DNA from: CAYMCQ01 sp964389025
Lineage (GTDB): Bacteria; Verrucomicrobiota; Verrucomicrobiia; Limisphaerales; CAYMCQ01
Reading direction: 5' to 3'
NCBI GenBank assembly: GCA_964389025.1
Contig: CAYMCQ010000006.1
Location: 21,380-85,379, forward strand
Length of the DNA stretch: 64,000 nucleotides
Shown: one piece after another, positions 49,713 to 59,700 of the stretch
Position numbering within the stretch: position 1 is the first letter of the stretch
Layout: each line of letters opens with the position of its first letter
Notes under the pieces: generated by a model
What the model saw: only the letters and a program-made list of their open reading frames with translations
Databases searched by the model: none
What the model was told of the DNA's origin: nothing
Translations under genes and position numbers: made by a program

Positions 49713-49976
49713 ATGACCAACAAGAACAAACTTTTTATAGCCGCAATTGAAATTCAAAGCGGCGAAGAACAATATATTACCTACAAACTCATTGCCGACG
49801 CAAAAAGCGAACAAGAAGCGGAGGATAAAGTCGTGAATCACTTTTCAGAATTCTGTTGTCGAGAAAAGTTTTCCGATGCCTTTTTCGATCCAAAGGGTTA
49901 CCCAGCATACAGGTTGGAATTCGTCACGCAGATCGAAACGATTTCGGATTTGTCGCGCGTGATTCCGTCGATTTGA
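49713..49976 (+). CDS. Small hypothetical protein
   Basis: This 87-residue acidic protein (SGEEQYITYKLIADAKSEQE) has Cys-Cys in SEFCCREKF. GGAG stands about 8 nt before the ATG. The family is not recognised. The A/T-richer codon use and the neighbouring transposase element suggest accessory DNA. Confidence 0.6.
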   Translation: MTNKNKLFIAAIEIQSGEEQYITYKLIADAKSEQEAEDKVVNHFSEFCCREKFSDAFFDPKGYPAYRLEFVTQIETISDLSRVIPSI

Positions 49977-50024
49977 GGCTTAAACGTAAACTGTCGCTGT
50001 TAACGAACGTAGTGTCGGTTTGGC

Positions 50025-50725
50025 AATCCCAAAGGGATTAAATCATTCAGCCCAGGGTTGCGAGGAACGAGCTACCCTGCGGCGGCATCACAAAAAAATC
50101 CCCAACCCTGAAAGGGTTGAATCAGATCACCGACGAGACATCAATCCCACACATACCGCTCGTCGAATTCAATCCCGTAGCGTTTCAGAAATTCCCGAAA
50201 CTCATCTTGAAACGAAACCTTCCGATGATGCTCCTCCTGTCCGGCGATGTAATTCCGCACCGTCTCAACCTGCGAAAAACCGATGGAGAAAATACCGTAG
50301 CCGTTCTGCCATGCGAAATCATGCAAGTCGGGGCTTTTAGTTTTCAGCCAGAGCGACGAACCACGTTTGACCTCCTTGACCATTTCCGCCGCCTCACAGG
50401 TGCGCGACAGCGTTGAGAGAATGTGGGCATGGTCTTCGACGCCGCCGATGATAATGGGTTGGCAATCGAGATTGGTCAGGATGCCGCCGAGGTAGCGGTG
50501 CAACTCTTCGCGGAGTGGTTTGTCGCGAAGAAGCGGTCGGCGATCTTTGGTCGAGAAAACCGTATGCACCAAAATCTTTGCGAGCGATTGCGGCATGGGA
50601 AGATGATGTGGAAGACGCGGAGAGGATTCAACCCTTTCAGGGTTGAATTAATTTGTTATTCGACCACCTAGGGTAGTCCGCTGCGCGGCCAACCCTAGGC
50701 TGAATGATGTAATCCCTTTGGGATT
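50025..50725. mobile_element. REP-flanked RAYT (IS200/IS605-like) element
   Basis: The outer ends are inverted palindromic units: AATCCCAAAGGGATT (50025-50039) with ATCATTCAGCCCAGGGTTG on the left and the mirrored form ending AATCCCTTTGGGATT (50711-50725) on the right. An inner pair, CAACCCTGAAAGGGTTG (from 50103) and CAACCCTTTCAGGGTTG (from 50629), is likewise inverted. They enclose one Y1-type transposase gene. This is the layout of a REP-associated tyrosine transposase unit. Confidence 0.8.
50141..50596 (-). CDS. REP-associated tyrosine transposase (Y1/TnpA_REP type)
   Basis: This 151-residue transposase is of the IS200-like Y1 superfamily. The HUH motif is HAH in GGVEDHAHILSTL and the likely nucleophile is the tyrosine in VRNYIAGQEEHHR. 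The start IHTV-type motif reads AKILVHTVFSTKDRRPLL. It nicks and joins single-stranded DNA at palindromic REP sequences. It is complete and may be active on the palindromes around it. Confidence 0.9.
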   Translation of the reverse strand: MPQSLAKILVHTVFSTKDRRPLLRDKPLREELHRYLGGILTNLDCQPIIIGGVEDHAHILSTLSRTCEAAEMVKEVKRGSSLWLKTKSPDLHDFAWQNGYGIFSIGFSQVETVRNYIAGQEEHHRKVSFQDEFREFLKRYGIEFDERYVWD

Positions 50726-50784
50726 TTCTTGGAGTCCGTGTCCCGCTTCCGCCTTCGCAAAGCTAAGGCACGACGAGTTATTCC

Positions 50785-52944
50785 CTAAAACCTTCTCCTC
50801 GCCCGGACATTTCGAGTTTTCATGGGACGACGCGGGGATTTTTCTGCGCCCGCAGTTACCAGACGGAAATCAACCTGCTTTTTGAACGTGTCCACTTTGT
50901 GAACTTGCACGGTCACGCGGTCGCCGAGTTTGATGACGCGACGGCTGCGGCGGCCTACGAGCTGGGTTCGCGACGGTTCGAACACGAAGAAATCATCTTC
51001 CACGGATGAAAGATGGACGAGGCCGCTCAAGCCGAGGCCGGTCACGTCAACGAAGAAACCAAAATTCCGCACGTCGGTCACGAGCGCGGGATAGGGCAGC
51101 GGGTGACCGGACTTGAGTTGCGCTTTGAGGAACGCGAACAGTTTCACGTCGCGGCTGTCGCGCTCGGCGTCGGCGGAAGTGCGTTCCGTTTCGGAAATGT
51201 GGTCGGCGATTTCCGCGAGAGAACGCGCCGGGGCATTGGTATAGTCGAAAAGCGCGCGATGGACGACGAGGTCAGCGTAGCGTCGGATCGGCGAGGTGAA
51301 GTGCGTGTATTTTTTCTTGGCAAGGCCGTAGTGGCCGAGCGGCTCGATGTCGTATCGCGCGCGCATGAGCGACCGCAGGAAGCCGACTTTCAACGCCTGG
51401 CCGATGGGTAACGTCCCCAGCTTTTGCAAAAGTTTTTGAACTTCGATGCGGTTGTTAAGGTTGCCGCAGGAAATGTGGTGGCCAAGAACGTCCTCGCGAT
51501 ATTCCCGCAAGCGCGGCTCGGACGGAGATTCGTGGACGCGATAAATGGCGGGGCGTCGCAGGCTCATCAACCGTGTCGCGACAGCCTCGTTCGCGAGCAG
51601 CATGAACTCTTCGATCAATTGATGCGAAATGTCGTTCTCAATCTTTTCAATCCGCAAAACGCGCCCATGATCGTCCAGCCGGATTTTGGTTTCGGGAAAA
51701 TCGAGGTCGAGCGAGCCGGCCTTGAATCGTGTGCGGCGGATTTTTTGCGCGAGTTCATTGGCTTGATGCAGCATCCGCTCGATGTCGTCCTTGGGCGGTT
51801 GTTGCAGGATCGCGAACGCTTCCTTGTAGGCGAAGCGGCGCTTTGAATGGATGACGGCGGCGTAAAATTTTGTTTCGAGCACGCGACCATCGTCCGCGAG
51901 CAGGAACTCGGCGCATTTCGTCAGACGCGCGACGTTCGGTTTCAGCGAACAAAGTTCATTGCTCAACGCCTCGGGCAGCATCGGGATGACGCGGTCCACG
52001 AGATAGGTGGAGTTGCCGCGCTTGCGCGCCTCGGTGTCGAGCGGGCTGCCGGGCTTGACGTAATGAGACACGTCGGCGATGTGAACCCACAATTTCCAGC
52101 GGTCATTGCCGATCCGCTTGAGGCAGATGGCGTCGTCGAAATCTTTCGCGTCATCGGGGTCAATCGTGATGACATTGTCCGCGCGGCAATCAACGCGGCC
52201 TGCGAATTCGGCGGTCGTCGGTTCGTTGCTCTTCGCGATTGAATTGGCCTCGGCAAGAACGTCCTTTGGAAAATGCAGCGGCAACTCGTATTGCCGGAGA
52301 ACCGAAAGCATGTCCACGCCTTCCTCGTCCGGCGGACCTAGGACTTCGATGATTTCGCCTTCGGGACTGGTGTTGCGCGATTCCCATTCGACCAGTTCAA
52401 CGACGACTTTGTCGCCGAGGTTCGCAGGACGGCCGACATCCTTCGCGGGCGGAACATAAATGTCGTGCGGAATCCGCGGGTCATCGGGAATGACGTAGAG
52501 AAATTGCTTGCCGCGCTGCAACGTGCCGACGATTTGCGCGCGCTTGCGAACGAGCGTGCGGATGACGGTGCCGGAAGATTCCCCATCGCGCACGTCTCGG
52601 GAATTTTTTGCATCGCGCCGGACGAGGACGTGGTCGCCGTGAAAGGCGGTGGAAGTGGCGTTTTCCGGGATGACGATTTCCTTCAACGCGCGGTCGTCCG
52701 GCTGGAGAAAACCTTTTCCCTGGCGATTGATGCGGATGATTCCGGGGATGAGATCGGCTTCGCGCGCCTTGATGTAGCGGTTGCCCTTGGTGCGGACGAT
52801 CTGGCCGCGCTGTTCAAGCGCGCGGAGAGCACGTTGAAGTTCCTGCTGCAAGTTGGGCCGCAGCCCGAGGCGTTTCAGCAACTCCGGGACGTTCGACGGA
52901 GCGTAATCTTTTCGTCCGAGCAGGCTTAAAATTTTTTCTTCCAT
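50785..52944 (-). CDS. rnr: Ribonuclease R (RNase II/RNB family)
   Basis: This 719-residue 3'-5' exoribonuclease has an N-terminal winged helix (1-65), cold-shock domains (70-230), an RNB catalytic domain with the acidic cluster ITIDPDDAKDFDDAICL near 260-275 and VHIADVSHYV, and a C-terminal S1 domain (RNFGFFVDVTGLGLSGLVHL) with a basic tail ending in RRRF. It degrades structured RNA. All catalytic aspartates are present. Confidence 0.95.
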   Translation of the reverse strand: MEEKILSLLGRKDYAPSNVPELLKRLGLRPNLQQELQRALRALEQRGQIVRTKGNRYIKAREADLIPGIIRINRQGKGFLQPDDRALKEIVIPENATSTAFHGDHVLVRRDAKNSRDVRDGESSGTVIRTLVRKRAQIVGTLQRGKQFLYVIPDDPRIPHDIYVPPAKDVGRPANLGDKVVVELVEWESRNTSPEGEIIEVLGPPDEEGVDMLSVLRQYELPLHFPKDVLAEANSIAKSNEPTTAEFAGRVDCRADNVITIDPDDAKDFDDAICLKRIGNDRWKLWVHIADVSHYVKPGSPLDTEARKRGNSTYLVDRVIPMLPEALSNELCSLKPNVARLTKCAEFLLADDGRVLETKFYAAVIHSKRRFAYKEAFAILQQPPKDDIERMLHQANELAQKIRRTRFKAGSLDLDFPETKIRLDDHGRVLRIEKIENDISHQLIEEFMLLANEAVATRLMSLRRPAIYRVHESPSEPRLREYREDVLGHHISCGNLNNRIEVQKLLQKLGTLPIGQALKVGFLRSLMRARYDIEPLGHYGLAKKKYTHFTSPIRRYADLVVHRALFDYTNAPARSLAEIADHISETERTSADAERDSRDVKLFAFLKAQLKSGHPLPYPALVTDVRNFGFFVDVTGLGLSGLVHLSSVEDDFFVFEPSRTQLVGRRSRRVIKLGDRVTVQVHKVDTFKKQVDFRLVTAGAEKSPRRPMKTRNVRARRRF

Positions 52945-52968
52945 ATCGCGCGCAAGCGTAATTCTTAT

Positions 52969-53412
52969 TCAGACCAAATGGTTGGTGTTAATGCCACCCC
53001 ACTTCGCATTGAGATATTCAGAAACAAGTCGCCTGTGGCAATGGTGCGGCAGATGTTCGCTACAAAGAAGGCAGCCGTGCTGAAGCAATTCTGGTTGAAT
53101 CTTCTTTTCGATTTTACGTTGTGCCATTAAATCAATGAATTGGCGCTCGTAAATATTCCAGTCGCCCTTGTGTTTCTTGTAGGCGTCGAGGATGTCTTGG
53201 GTCGGAGCTAATTCAGGCAAATGAATATAGTCAATGCCTGCGATCTCTTTCAGGAAGTAAGCCAAGTCTTCCTTTTTCGAGAAGCCGGCCAATTGAGAGT
53301 TGTTGTTTAGACGAACGTCCAGCACGCGCTTCACTCCAGCCTCCTTCAAACTTGTAAAGAATTCGCGGGCGGACTTTTGCGTGAAGCCGATGGTGAAGAG
53401 TTTAATTTCCAT
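52969..53412 (-). CDS. DUF488 family protein (second copy)
   Basis: This 147-residue DUF488 protein begins KLFTIGFTQKSAREFFTSL, has LDVRLNNNSQ, and ends with the family hallmark CLLCSEHLPHHCHRRLV (C-S-E-x2-P-x2-C-H-R). The ATG at 53412 overlaps the preceding DUF488 gene by 11 nt. Function is unknown. It is clearly paralogous to, but shorter than, its neighbour, so the two may form a heteromer. Confidence 0.85.
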   Translation of the reverse strand: MEIKLFTIGFTQKSAREFFTSLKEAGVKRVLDVRLNNNSQLAGFSKKEDLAYFLKEIAGIDYIHLPELAPTQDILDAYKKHKGDWNIYERQFIDLMAQRKIEKKIQPELLQHGCLLCSEHLPHHCHRRLVSEYLNAKWGGINTNHLV

Positions 53413-54037
53413 ATTGCGGCGGTTCTTCTCGCAAGGCTGGTTCTTCTTCCTCCTGATACGCAATTTTGTCGCCTTGCATCTTGTAAGCCTCGGCAACGAT
53501 CTCATCCGTAGAGCGAAAGAGTTCGCGATCAGGAAGCTCAAACAAATGGAGAAGACGCATCTCCGTTTGCTCGTGGCTCTCGATCGTTCCGTCGGCGAGA
53601 ATGTGAAAAACCTGAATGCCACGCTCGCGCAAGTGAGGAGACACCAAGATACACCGATGGCAATCGAGCGGATTTTTTTCGGAGCACATGAGGGCGATGC
53701 GCATCTTTGCCGCGCCTTGTATGACGCGGTCAATGCCGCGCTTAAACGCCGGTGTGCGCGCGATCAATGCATAGTCCGCCCGGTCGTTGACGTAACATTC
53801 GCGCTCCGACCTCCGCGCTCCGAGTTCGTCGCCGAGAAACACATAGGAAATGCCCTGTTCCTGCAAAGCGCGTTGGAGCGGCTCGCGGTTGAACTGCGGA
53901 TTGTATTGGCTGTAAGGCGACGAGCGAACATCAGCTACCGCTTGAATGCCATGCTGTTTCAGCAAAACCACAAACTTTGCAAACTCCAGATTGGAGTGGC
54001 CGATGGTGAACACGGGCTGATGGGTGTCGGCGCTCAT
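53402..54037 (-). CDS. DUF488 family protein (first copy)
   Basis: This 211-residue DUF488 protein begins FTIGHSNLEFAKFVVLLKQH, has ADVRSSPYSQYNPQFN and the hallmark LMCSEKNPLDCHRCILV, with an acidic C-terminal tail. ATG 54037 overlaps the preceding gene by 4 nt. DUF488 proteins have conserved cysteines and histidine suggestive of a nucleic-acid or redox chemistry, but their reaction is not known. Confidence 0.88.
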   Translation of the reverse strand: MSADTHQPVFTIGHSNLEFAKFVVLLKQHGIQAVADVRSSPYSQYNPQFNREPLQRALQEQGISYVFLGDELGARRSERECYVNDRADYALIARTPAFKRGIDRVIQGAAKMRIALMCSEKNPLDCHRCILVSPHLRERGIQVFHILADGTIESHEQTEMRLLHLFELPDRELFRSTDEIVAEAYKMQGDKIAYQEEEEPALREEPPQYGN

Positions 54038-54744
54038 GCGGGAATCTCCAGAACGGTGGCGACAATCTTGAAGTGATAACCTGATTGTTTGAATTCCGGT
54101 GTCAGGCTCACACAAAGAAGCATCGGCGTTTTGATCGCTATCATTCCCTCTGCGGTTTTTGGAAAATCAGGAAAATATTTTTTACCAATAATCGGATCGG
54201 TCAGTGAAAGGTCGTAATGACGCCCACGATACTCGAACAAAGCTCGTTGTTGCTTCTTTGTGACGCCTTCCCAAGTTTTGGATCGAATCTCAAAACGAAA
54301 CGAAGCGGGTCGAATCAGGTAGAGCGACTGCAACTGCGGTAAACTTTCCAGATACTTGGCCGAGACTCGGTCGTTCTTCTGCGTCGGATCAAGCCACAAG
54401 TTTGGAGGCTCATCTTTCAACGCAAGCAGTTCGTTCCCGGACACCGCGCCATTTTTAGTCCATGGCTGATTCGGAGCGATAAGCCAGTTTTCTGGCTGCA
54501 ATGGATTATTCTCCGGGCCAAGCAAAGGAACATCGACCAAATCGAGCGGTCTCGGGTCGCCTTTACCCGCCAGCCCTCGCTCCGAAACAGACAAAGCGCC
54601 CTCGTCGTGCGCCGTTACTGGTCTGACCCATGCGCCCCATTTAATCGTCCCATCAGCCGATTGAATTACTTCCCGGCCAGCCACACAACTCATCGGGTGA
54701 TGCTTTGTTGAGTTCGCCAGAACGAGAATGCGTTTGATAATCAT
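54034..54744 (-). CDS. Dual-OB-domain-like protein
   Basis: This 236-residue protein begins KRILVLANSTKHHPMSCVAG and WGAWVRPVTAHDEGALS, then has a beta-rich second half (FRFEIRSKTWEGVTKKQQRA, YDLSLTDPIIG, then MLLCVSLTPEF). This fits the family named dual OB domain proteins, which probably bind nucleic acid. It heads a three-gene overlapping cassette with two DUF488 genes. It is divergent from the topoisomerase gene, with about 145 nt between. Confidence 0.75.
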   Translation of the reverse strand: MIIKRILVLANSTKHHPMSCVAGREVIQSADGTIKWGAWVRPVTAHDEGALSVSERGLAGKGDPRPLDLVDVPLLGPENNPLQPENWLIAPNQPWTKNGAVSGNELLALKDEPPNLWLDPTQKNDRVSAKYLESLPQLQSLYLIRPASFRFEIRSKTWEGVTKKQQRALFEYRGRHYDLSLTDPIIGKKYFPDFPKTAEGMIAIKTPMLLCVSLTPEFKQSGYHFKIVATVLEIPA

Positions 54745-54890
54745 ACTTCACTTCGACAAGTGAATGCCGTTAACGGAGACTATTTGCCATTTTCATTTTT
54801 TGCAATCATCCGCTCTACAACAGTTCTCTTTCTCGTTTCTCATTTCGTCTTTGCAACCGCGCGCGTTTGATTCATTTTCTTCATCGCACC

Positions 54891-56723
54891 ATGGCTGAAA
54901 AAACCAAACACAATTACGACGAGAGCAAAATCAAGACGCTGTCGTCGCTCGAACACATCCGGTTGCGCACGGGGATGTATATCGGGCGCATCGGCGACGG
55001 GTCGCATTACGATGACGGCTGCTACATCCTGCTGAAGGAGGTCATTGATAACGCGATCGACGAATTCATCATGGGCCACGGCAAGGAGGTTCACATCAAG
55101 ATTGACGGCACGGCGGTGGAGGTGCGCGATTTCGGGCGCGGGATTCCGCTGGGCAAAGTCGTGGATTGCGTTTCGAAAATAAACACCGGCGCGAAATACA
55201 ACGACGACGTTTTCCAATTCAGCGTCGGCCTGAACGGCGTCGGCACGAAGGCGGTGAACGCGCTTTCAAAAGAATTTTTCGTGAAAAGTTTTCGCGAAGG
55301 AGAATTTGCGGAAGCCTCGTTCAAAGTCGGTAAACTTAAAAAGGAAAGCAAAGGCAAAAAATCCGGTGAAGAAGATGGAACTCTGATCCGTTTCGAACCC
55401 GACCCGACGATTTTCAAGAAGATTGAGTTTCGGCCTGAGCACATCGAGCGGCGATTGCGGCATTACAGTTATTTGAATGCCGGCCTGAAGTTGATCTATA
55501 ACGGCCAGACGTTTCAATCGCGGAACGGCCTGCTCGACCTTGTGATGGAAGATTTGCAGTCCGACGGCAGCGAGCCGATTTATCCGCCGCTGCATTACTC
55601 GGACAAGATGCTGGAGTTTTGTTTCACGCACAGCAACACGCGGTTCGGCGAGACGTTTTTTTCGTTCGTCAACGGCCAATACACCAGCGACGGCGGCACG
55701 CACTTGAGCGCGTTTCGCGAGGGGCTGCTCAAGGCGGTGAACGAATACGCGAAAGGCAAATACGAAGGCGACGACGTGCGCGAGTGCATGATCGGCGCGG
55801 TGGCGATCCGGTTGAAAGACCCGGTGTTCGAGTCGCAAACGAAAAACAAACTCGGCAACACGGAAATCCGCTCCGACCTTGTGAACCGCGTGCGTGAAGA
55901 GTTGCTGCACTTTTTCAATCGCAACAAAAATATCGCCGAGACGATCATGTCGAAGGTCGAGGACACGCGGCAGTTGCGCAAAGAACTTCAGGAAGTGAAG
56001 AAGCTCGCGCGCGAACGTGCGAAGGCGATCACCATCCGCATTCCGCAGCTCAAAGATTGCAAAATCCATTTCGACAAGGCGAAGGGCAAGGGCAAAGGCT
56101 CGATGGTCTTCATCACGGAAGGACAGTCGGCGGCGGGATCAATCGTCAGTTGCCGCGACGTGAACACGCAGGCGATCTTTGTTTTGAAAGGCAAACCGCT
56201 GAACGTCTGGGACCTCAAGCGCGACATCGTTTACAAGAATGACGAGATGTATAACTTGATGCGCTCGCTCGACATCGAGGACAACCTCGAAGGTTTGCGT
56301 TACGAGAAAGTCATTCTCGCCACCGACGCCGACGTGGACGGCCTGCACATCCGCAATCTGCTCATCACTTATTTCTTCCGCTTCTTCGATCAACTCGTTC
56401 ACGACGGACATCTGTTCGTTTTGGAAACGCCGTTATTCCGCGTTCGCAACAAGGAGCAGACGATTTATTGTTACAGCGAAGCCGAGCGCGACGAAGCCTC
56501 GAAAAAACTTGGCGGCAAACCGGAAATCACGCGTTTCAAAGGCCTCGGCGAAATCAATCCGAGCGAATTTAAGCAATTCATCGGCAAGGAAATACGCCTA
56601 AGCAAAGTCGAGCACGCACCGAAAGTTGACGCCTCGAACATTCTGACGTTCTACATGGGCAAGAACACGCCGGAACGCAAAGATTACATCATGGAAAATC
56701 TCGTCGTGCCGGTGGAGGATTGA
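54891..56723 (+). CDS. parE: Type IIA DNA topoisomerase subunit B (ParE/GyrB-like)
   Basis: This 610-residue protein has a GHKL ATPase domain with EVIDNAIDEF (N-box), DFGRGIPLG and GLNGVGTKAVNAL, a transducer domain, and a Toprim domain with TEGQSAAGS and ATDADVDGLHIRNLL. The usual EGDSA is EGQSA here, a change seen in some ParE-like proteins. The start is ATG 54891. It pairs with the subunit A gene at 63497, but a 6.7-kb cassette separates them. Its last 75 nt recur at 63421-63495. The choice between topoisomerase IV and a second gyrase cannot be settled here. Confidence 0.92.
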   Translation: MAEKTKHNYDESKIKTLSSLEHIRLRTGMYIGRIGDGSHYDDGCYILLKEVIDNAIDEFIMGHGKEVHIKIDGTAVEVRDFGRGIPLGKVVDCVSKINTGAKYNDDVFQFSVGLNGVGTKAVNALSKEFFVKSFREGEFAEASFKVGKLKKESKGKKSGEEDGTLIRFEPDPTIFKKIEFRPEHIERRLRHYSYLNAGLKLIYNGQTFQSRNGLLDLVMEDLQSDGSEPIYPPLHYSDKMLEFCFTHSNTRFGETFFSFVNGQYTSDGGTHLSAFREGLLKAVNEYAKGKYEGDDVRECMIGAVAIRLKDPVFESQTKNKLGNTEIRSDLVNRVREELLHFFNRNKNIAETIMSKVEDTRQLRKELQEVKKLARERAKAITIRIPQLKDCKIHFDKAKGKGKGSMVFITEGQSAAGSIVSCRDVNTQAIFVLKGKPLNVWDLKRDIVYKNDEMYNLMRSLDIEDNLEGLRYEKVILATDADVDGLHIRNLLITYFFRFFDQLVHDGHLFVLETPLFRVRNKEQTIYCYSEAERDEASKKLGGKPEITRFKGLGEINPSEFKQFIGKEIRLSKVEHAPKVDASNILTFYMGKNTPERKDYIMENLVVPVED

Positions 56724-56776
56724 GGTGGGTTGATCACAATCTTGTCTTTCTGCGGTAAGACTCGTAATAGTTGTGC

Positions 56777-59700
56777 ATGGCAACCAGAGCGACAAACCAT
56801 GATGGATTTCGGCTTTTTGCCACTGCTGCCGGGATGCTGCTCGCCGTTTTCGGCATTGTCGTCGGTTGTTCCACGAGCGTTTCGCGCAATGCTTCCCAAC
56901 CCACCGCCGTCAACGCCATGCGCGTGCTCCGGGATAACTGCCTTGCCTGTCATAACGAAGAAAAGCACAAGGGCGGGCTGCGGCTCTCGTCCCGCAAAGG
57001 GTTGCTCGCGGGCGCGGATGCGGGGCCGGTGGTTTCCGCGAAGATCCCGGACGAAAGCCTGATTCTTCGCGTTCTTCAGGCGGATGCCGATCCGCATATG
57101 CCGCCCAAAAAGCAGCTCACGCCACGGCAGGTCGGTATCCTGCGCGACTGGGTTCGGGCCGGAACGCCTTGGGACGAGGCGGCGTTGCGCCAGGATCCGG
57201 CGCGCGCTGAAGTCAAGTGGCGTCCGCTCCCGGTTTCCTATCAACCCGTGCTGGCGCTCGCGCTCTCGCCCGACGGCTCGCGGCTCGCGGTGGGCCGGGG
57301 TTCGCGGTTGGTGCTCTACGATCTGTCGGTCACGAACTTTCCCGTCTTGAGCGAGACGAACGCGCATCGCGATGTCATCCGTTCGCTGGCCTGGAGTCCG
57401 GACGGACGGCGGCTGGCGAGCGGGAGTCATGGCGAGCTTCACGTGCGCAATGCGGTTGATCTTTCGCTGGTCTGGGAAACGGGCAGCAACGTCACCAGTC
57501 GCGTGACGGCGCTGGCGTTCTCCCCGTTCGGCGGCGCGTTGATCGCGGCGGAAAGTCCCGCCGGCAGCGCGGCCTGGGTCCGCGTGTTTGCCGCGGAACA
57601 TGGCAATCCCCTCGACTCCTGGCAGGCGCACGACGATACGATCAACGCGCTCGCCATCACCCGCGAGGGCGGTCGCCTCGCGACGGCGGGTGGCGACAAA
57701 CTCATCAAGCTTTGGGAACTGGTTTCGCATACTGAGGTCGCGCGTTACGAAGGTCACGTCGGCGCGGTGACAGGTGTCGCCTTTAACCCGGATGCCACCG
57801 AGCTGTTTTCCATCGGCGGCGACAAGCAGATCAAGCTGTGGGACGTGAAGTCGCGGGAGGGCGTGGTCAGCATTGCGGGGCGCAAGCACAGCTTGACGGC
57901 CGCGGCATGGTCGGCGGATGGCAAGACCGTCGTCGTGGCCGATGAGGATGGCCGGGCTGCGACCTTCAAGGATTTCAAACGCCATGACGGCGCGCAAAGT
58001 TCCGAGACCGGAAGCGAAAAGCAGCTCGGTCGCTGGGACGACGCGCTTCATGCGGTGGCCGTCAATACGAACGGCACCCGCATCATCGTCGGAGGTCAGG
58101 ATGGCATGGTGCGCGTGCTGGATCAGGACGCCAAGGTGCTGGCGAGCCTCGGGCCGGCGAATGAATTACCAGCGGTCACTGCTTCCGGCAGCGCGGTCGC
58201 AGCGGCGGAAACGGTCCCTTCGTTCGTTCACGATGTCCTGCCTGCCCTGGCCCATGCCGGTTGCATGGCCGGCTCCTGCCACGCCAAACCGGAAGGGCAG
58301 AACGGCTTCAAGCTCTCGGTGTTCAGCTACGACCCGCGCAGCGACTACGCGGAGATCGTGAAGGACGGTCGTGGCCGGCGGGTTGCTCCCGCGGCGCCCG
58401 AGGCGAGCCTGGTGTTGCTCAAGCCGACGCTCGGACTGGACCATGAGGGCGGGCAGCGGTTTGAACCCACCTCTCCCGTTTACAAAATGCTGGTGGCGTG
58501 GATCGCCGGCGGCATGCCGTATCAACGGACGAATGAACCGGCCCTCGTGGGCCTGCGCGTGGTGCCCGCCACAGGCACTTATCGGCACGGGGCGAAAGTG
58601 TCATTGACCGCCACGGCCCGCTACGCCGACAACTCGGAACGCGACGTGACGGCGCTGACGGAATTCGTGTCGCAGGACAAGGAACTCGTCACCGTGGCGG
58701 AGGCGGGACTTTTGCGCGTGGGCACGAACAACGGCGAGAGTGTGATCGTGGCCCGGTTCATGGGACAAGTAGATGCCGCGCGAGTGACCGTGCCGGCGGA
58801 TGTGCTGTTGCCGGCGGACCGGTATGCGGGCCTGCCCGTGGGCAACTTCATTGACGGACTGGCCTACGCACACTTTCAGAAGCTCGGCCTCTTTCCTTCC
58901 ACCAAAAGTTCGGACGCGGAATTTCTGCGCCGCTCCACGCTGGACACCATCGGCCGGTTGCCGACCGTCGCGGAAGCGCGCGCTTTCCTGGCGGACCCGG
59001 CGGCGGATAAACGAAAGCGCCGGGTTGAGCAATTGTTGACCGATCCAGCGTGGGCGGATTACTGGGCGAACAAGTGGGCGGACCTGCTGCGACCGAATCC
59101 GGACCGGGTGGGCGTGAAGAGCGTTTATCTGCTCGATCAATGGTTGCGGGCGGCGTTCCGGGAGAATCTCCGTTACGACGAGTTTGCCCGCTCGCTCCTC
59201 ACGGTGGAGGGGAGCAATCATCACGATGGCCCGGCGGTCGTTTATCGCGATCGCCGCGAGCCGGCTGATCTGACCACGATCTTCAGTCAGGTGCTTCTCG
59301 GGGTGCGGATGGAATGTGCCAAGTGCCACCACCACCCCAACGAGAAATGGAGTCAGGACGACTTCTACCAATTCGCCGCCTTCTTCGGCCCGCTGAAACA
59401 AAAAGGCGCCGGTCTTTCCCCGCCCATCTCCGCCGGCAGCGAGACGTTTTATTTTGCCCCGGGCGGCACGGTGCAACATCCGGTCACCGAAGCCGTGCTC
59501 GCGCCGCGTCCGCTCGATGGGCCAAAGGTCGAGCCGAAAGAGAAGGACGATCCCCGCCTGGCCCTCGCCGCCTGGTTGACCGATCCGGCGAATCCTTACT
59601 TTGCCCGCGCGGCAGTGAACCGCATCTGGGGAAATTATTTTGGGCGCGGTTTCGTGGAGCCGGTGGATGATTTTCGGGTGTCGAATCCCGCCGTGAATGA

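Noticed and set aside
56684..58051. Minus-strand 455-codon frame
   Set aside because: Antisense to the PSD1 gene in G+C-rich DNA; no domain.
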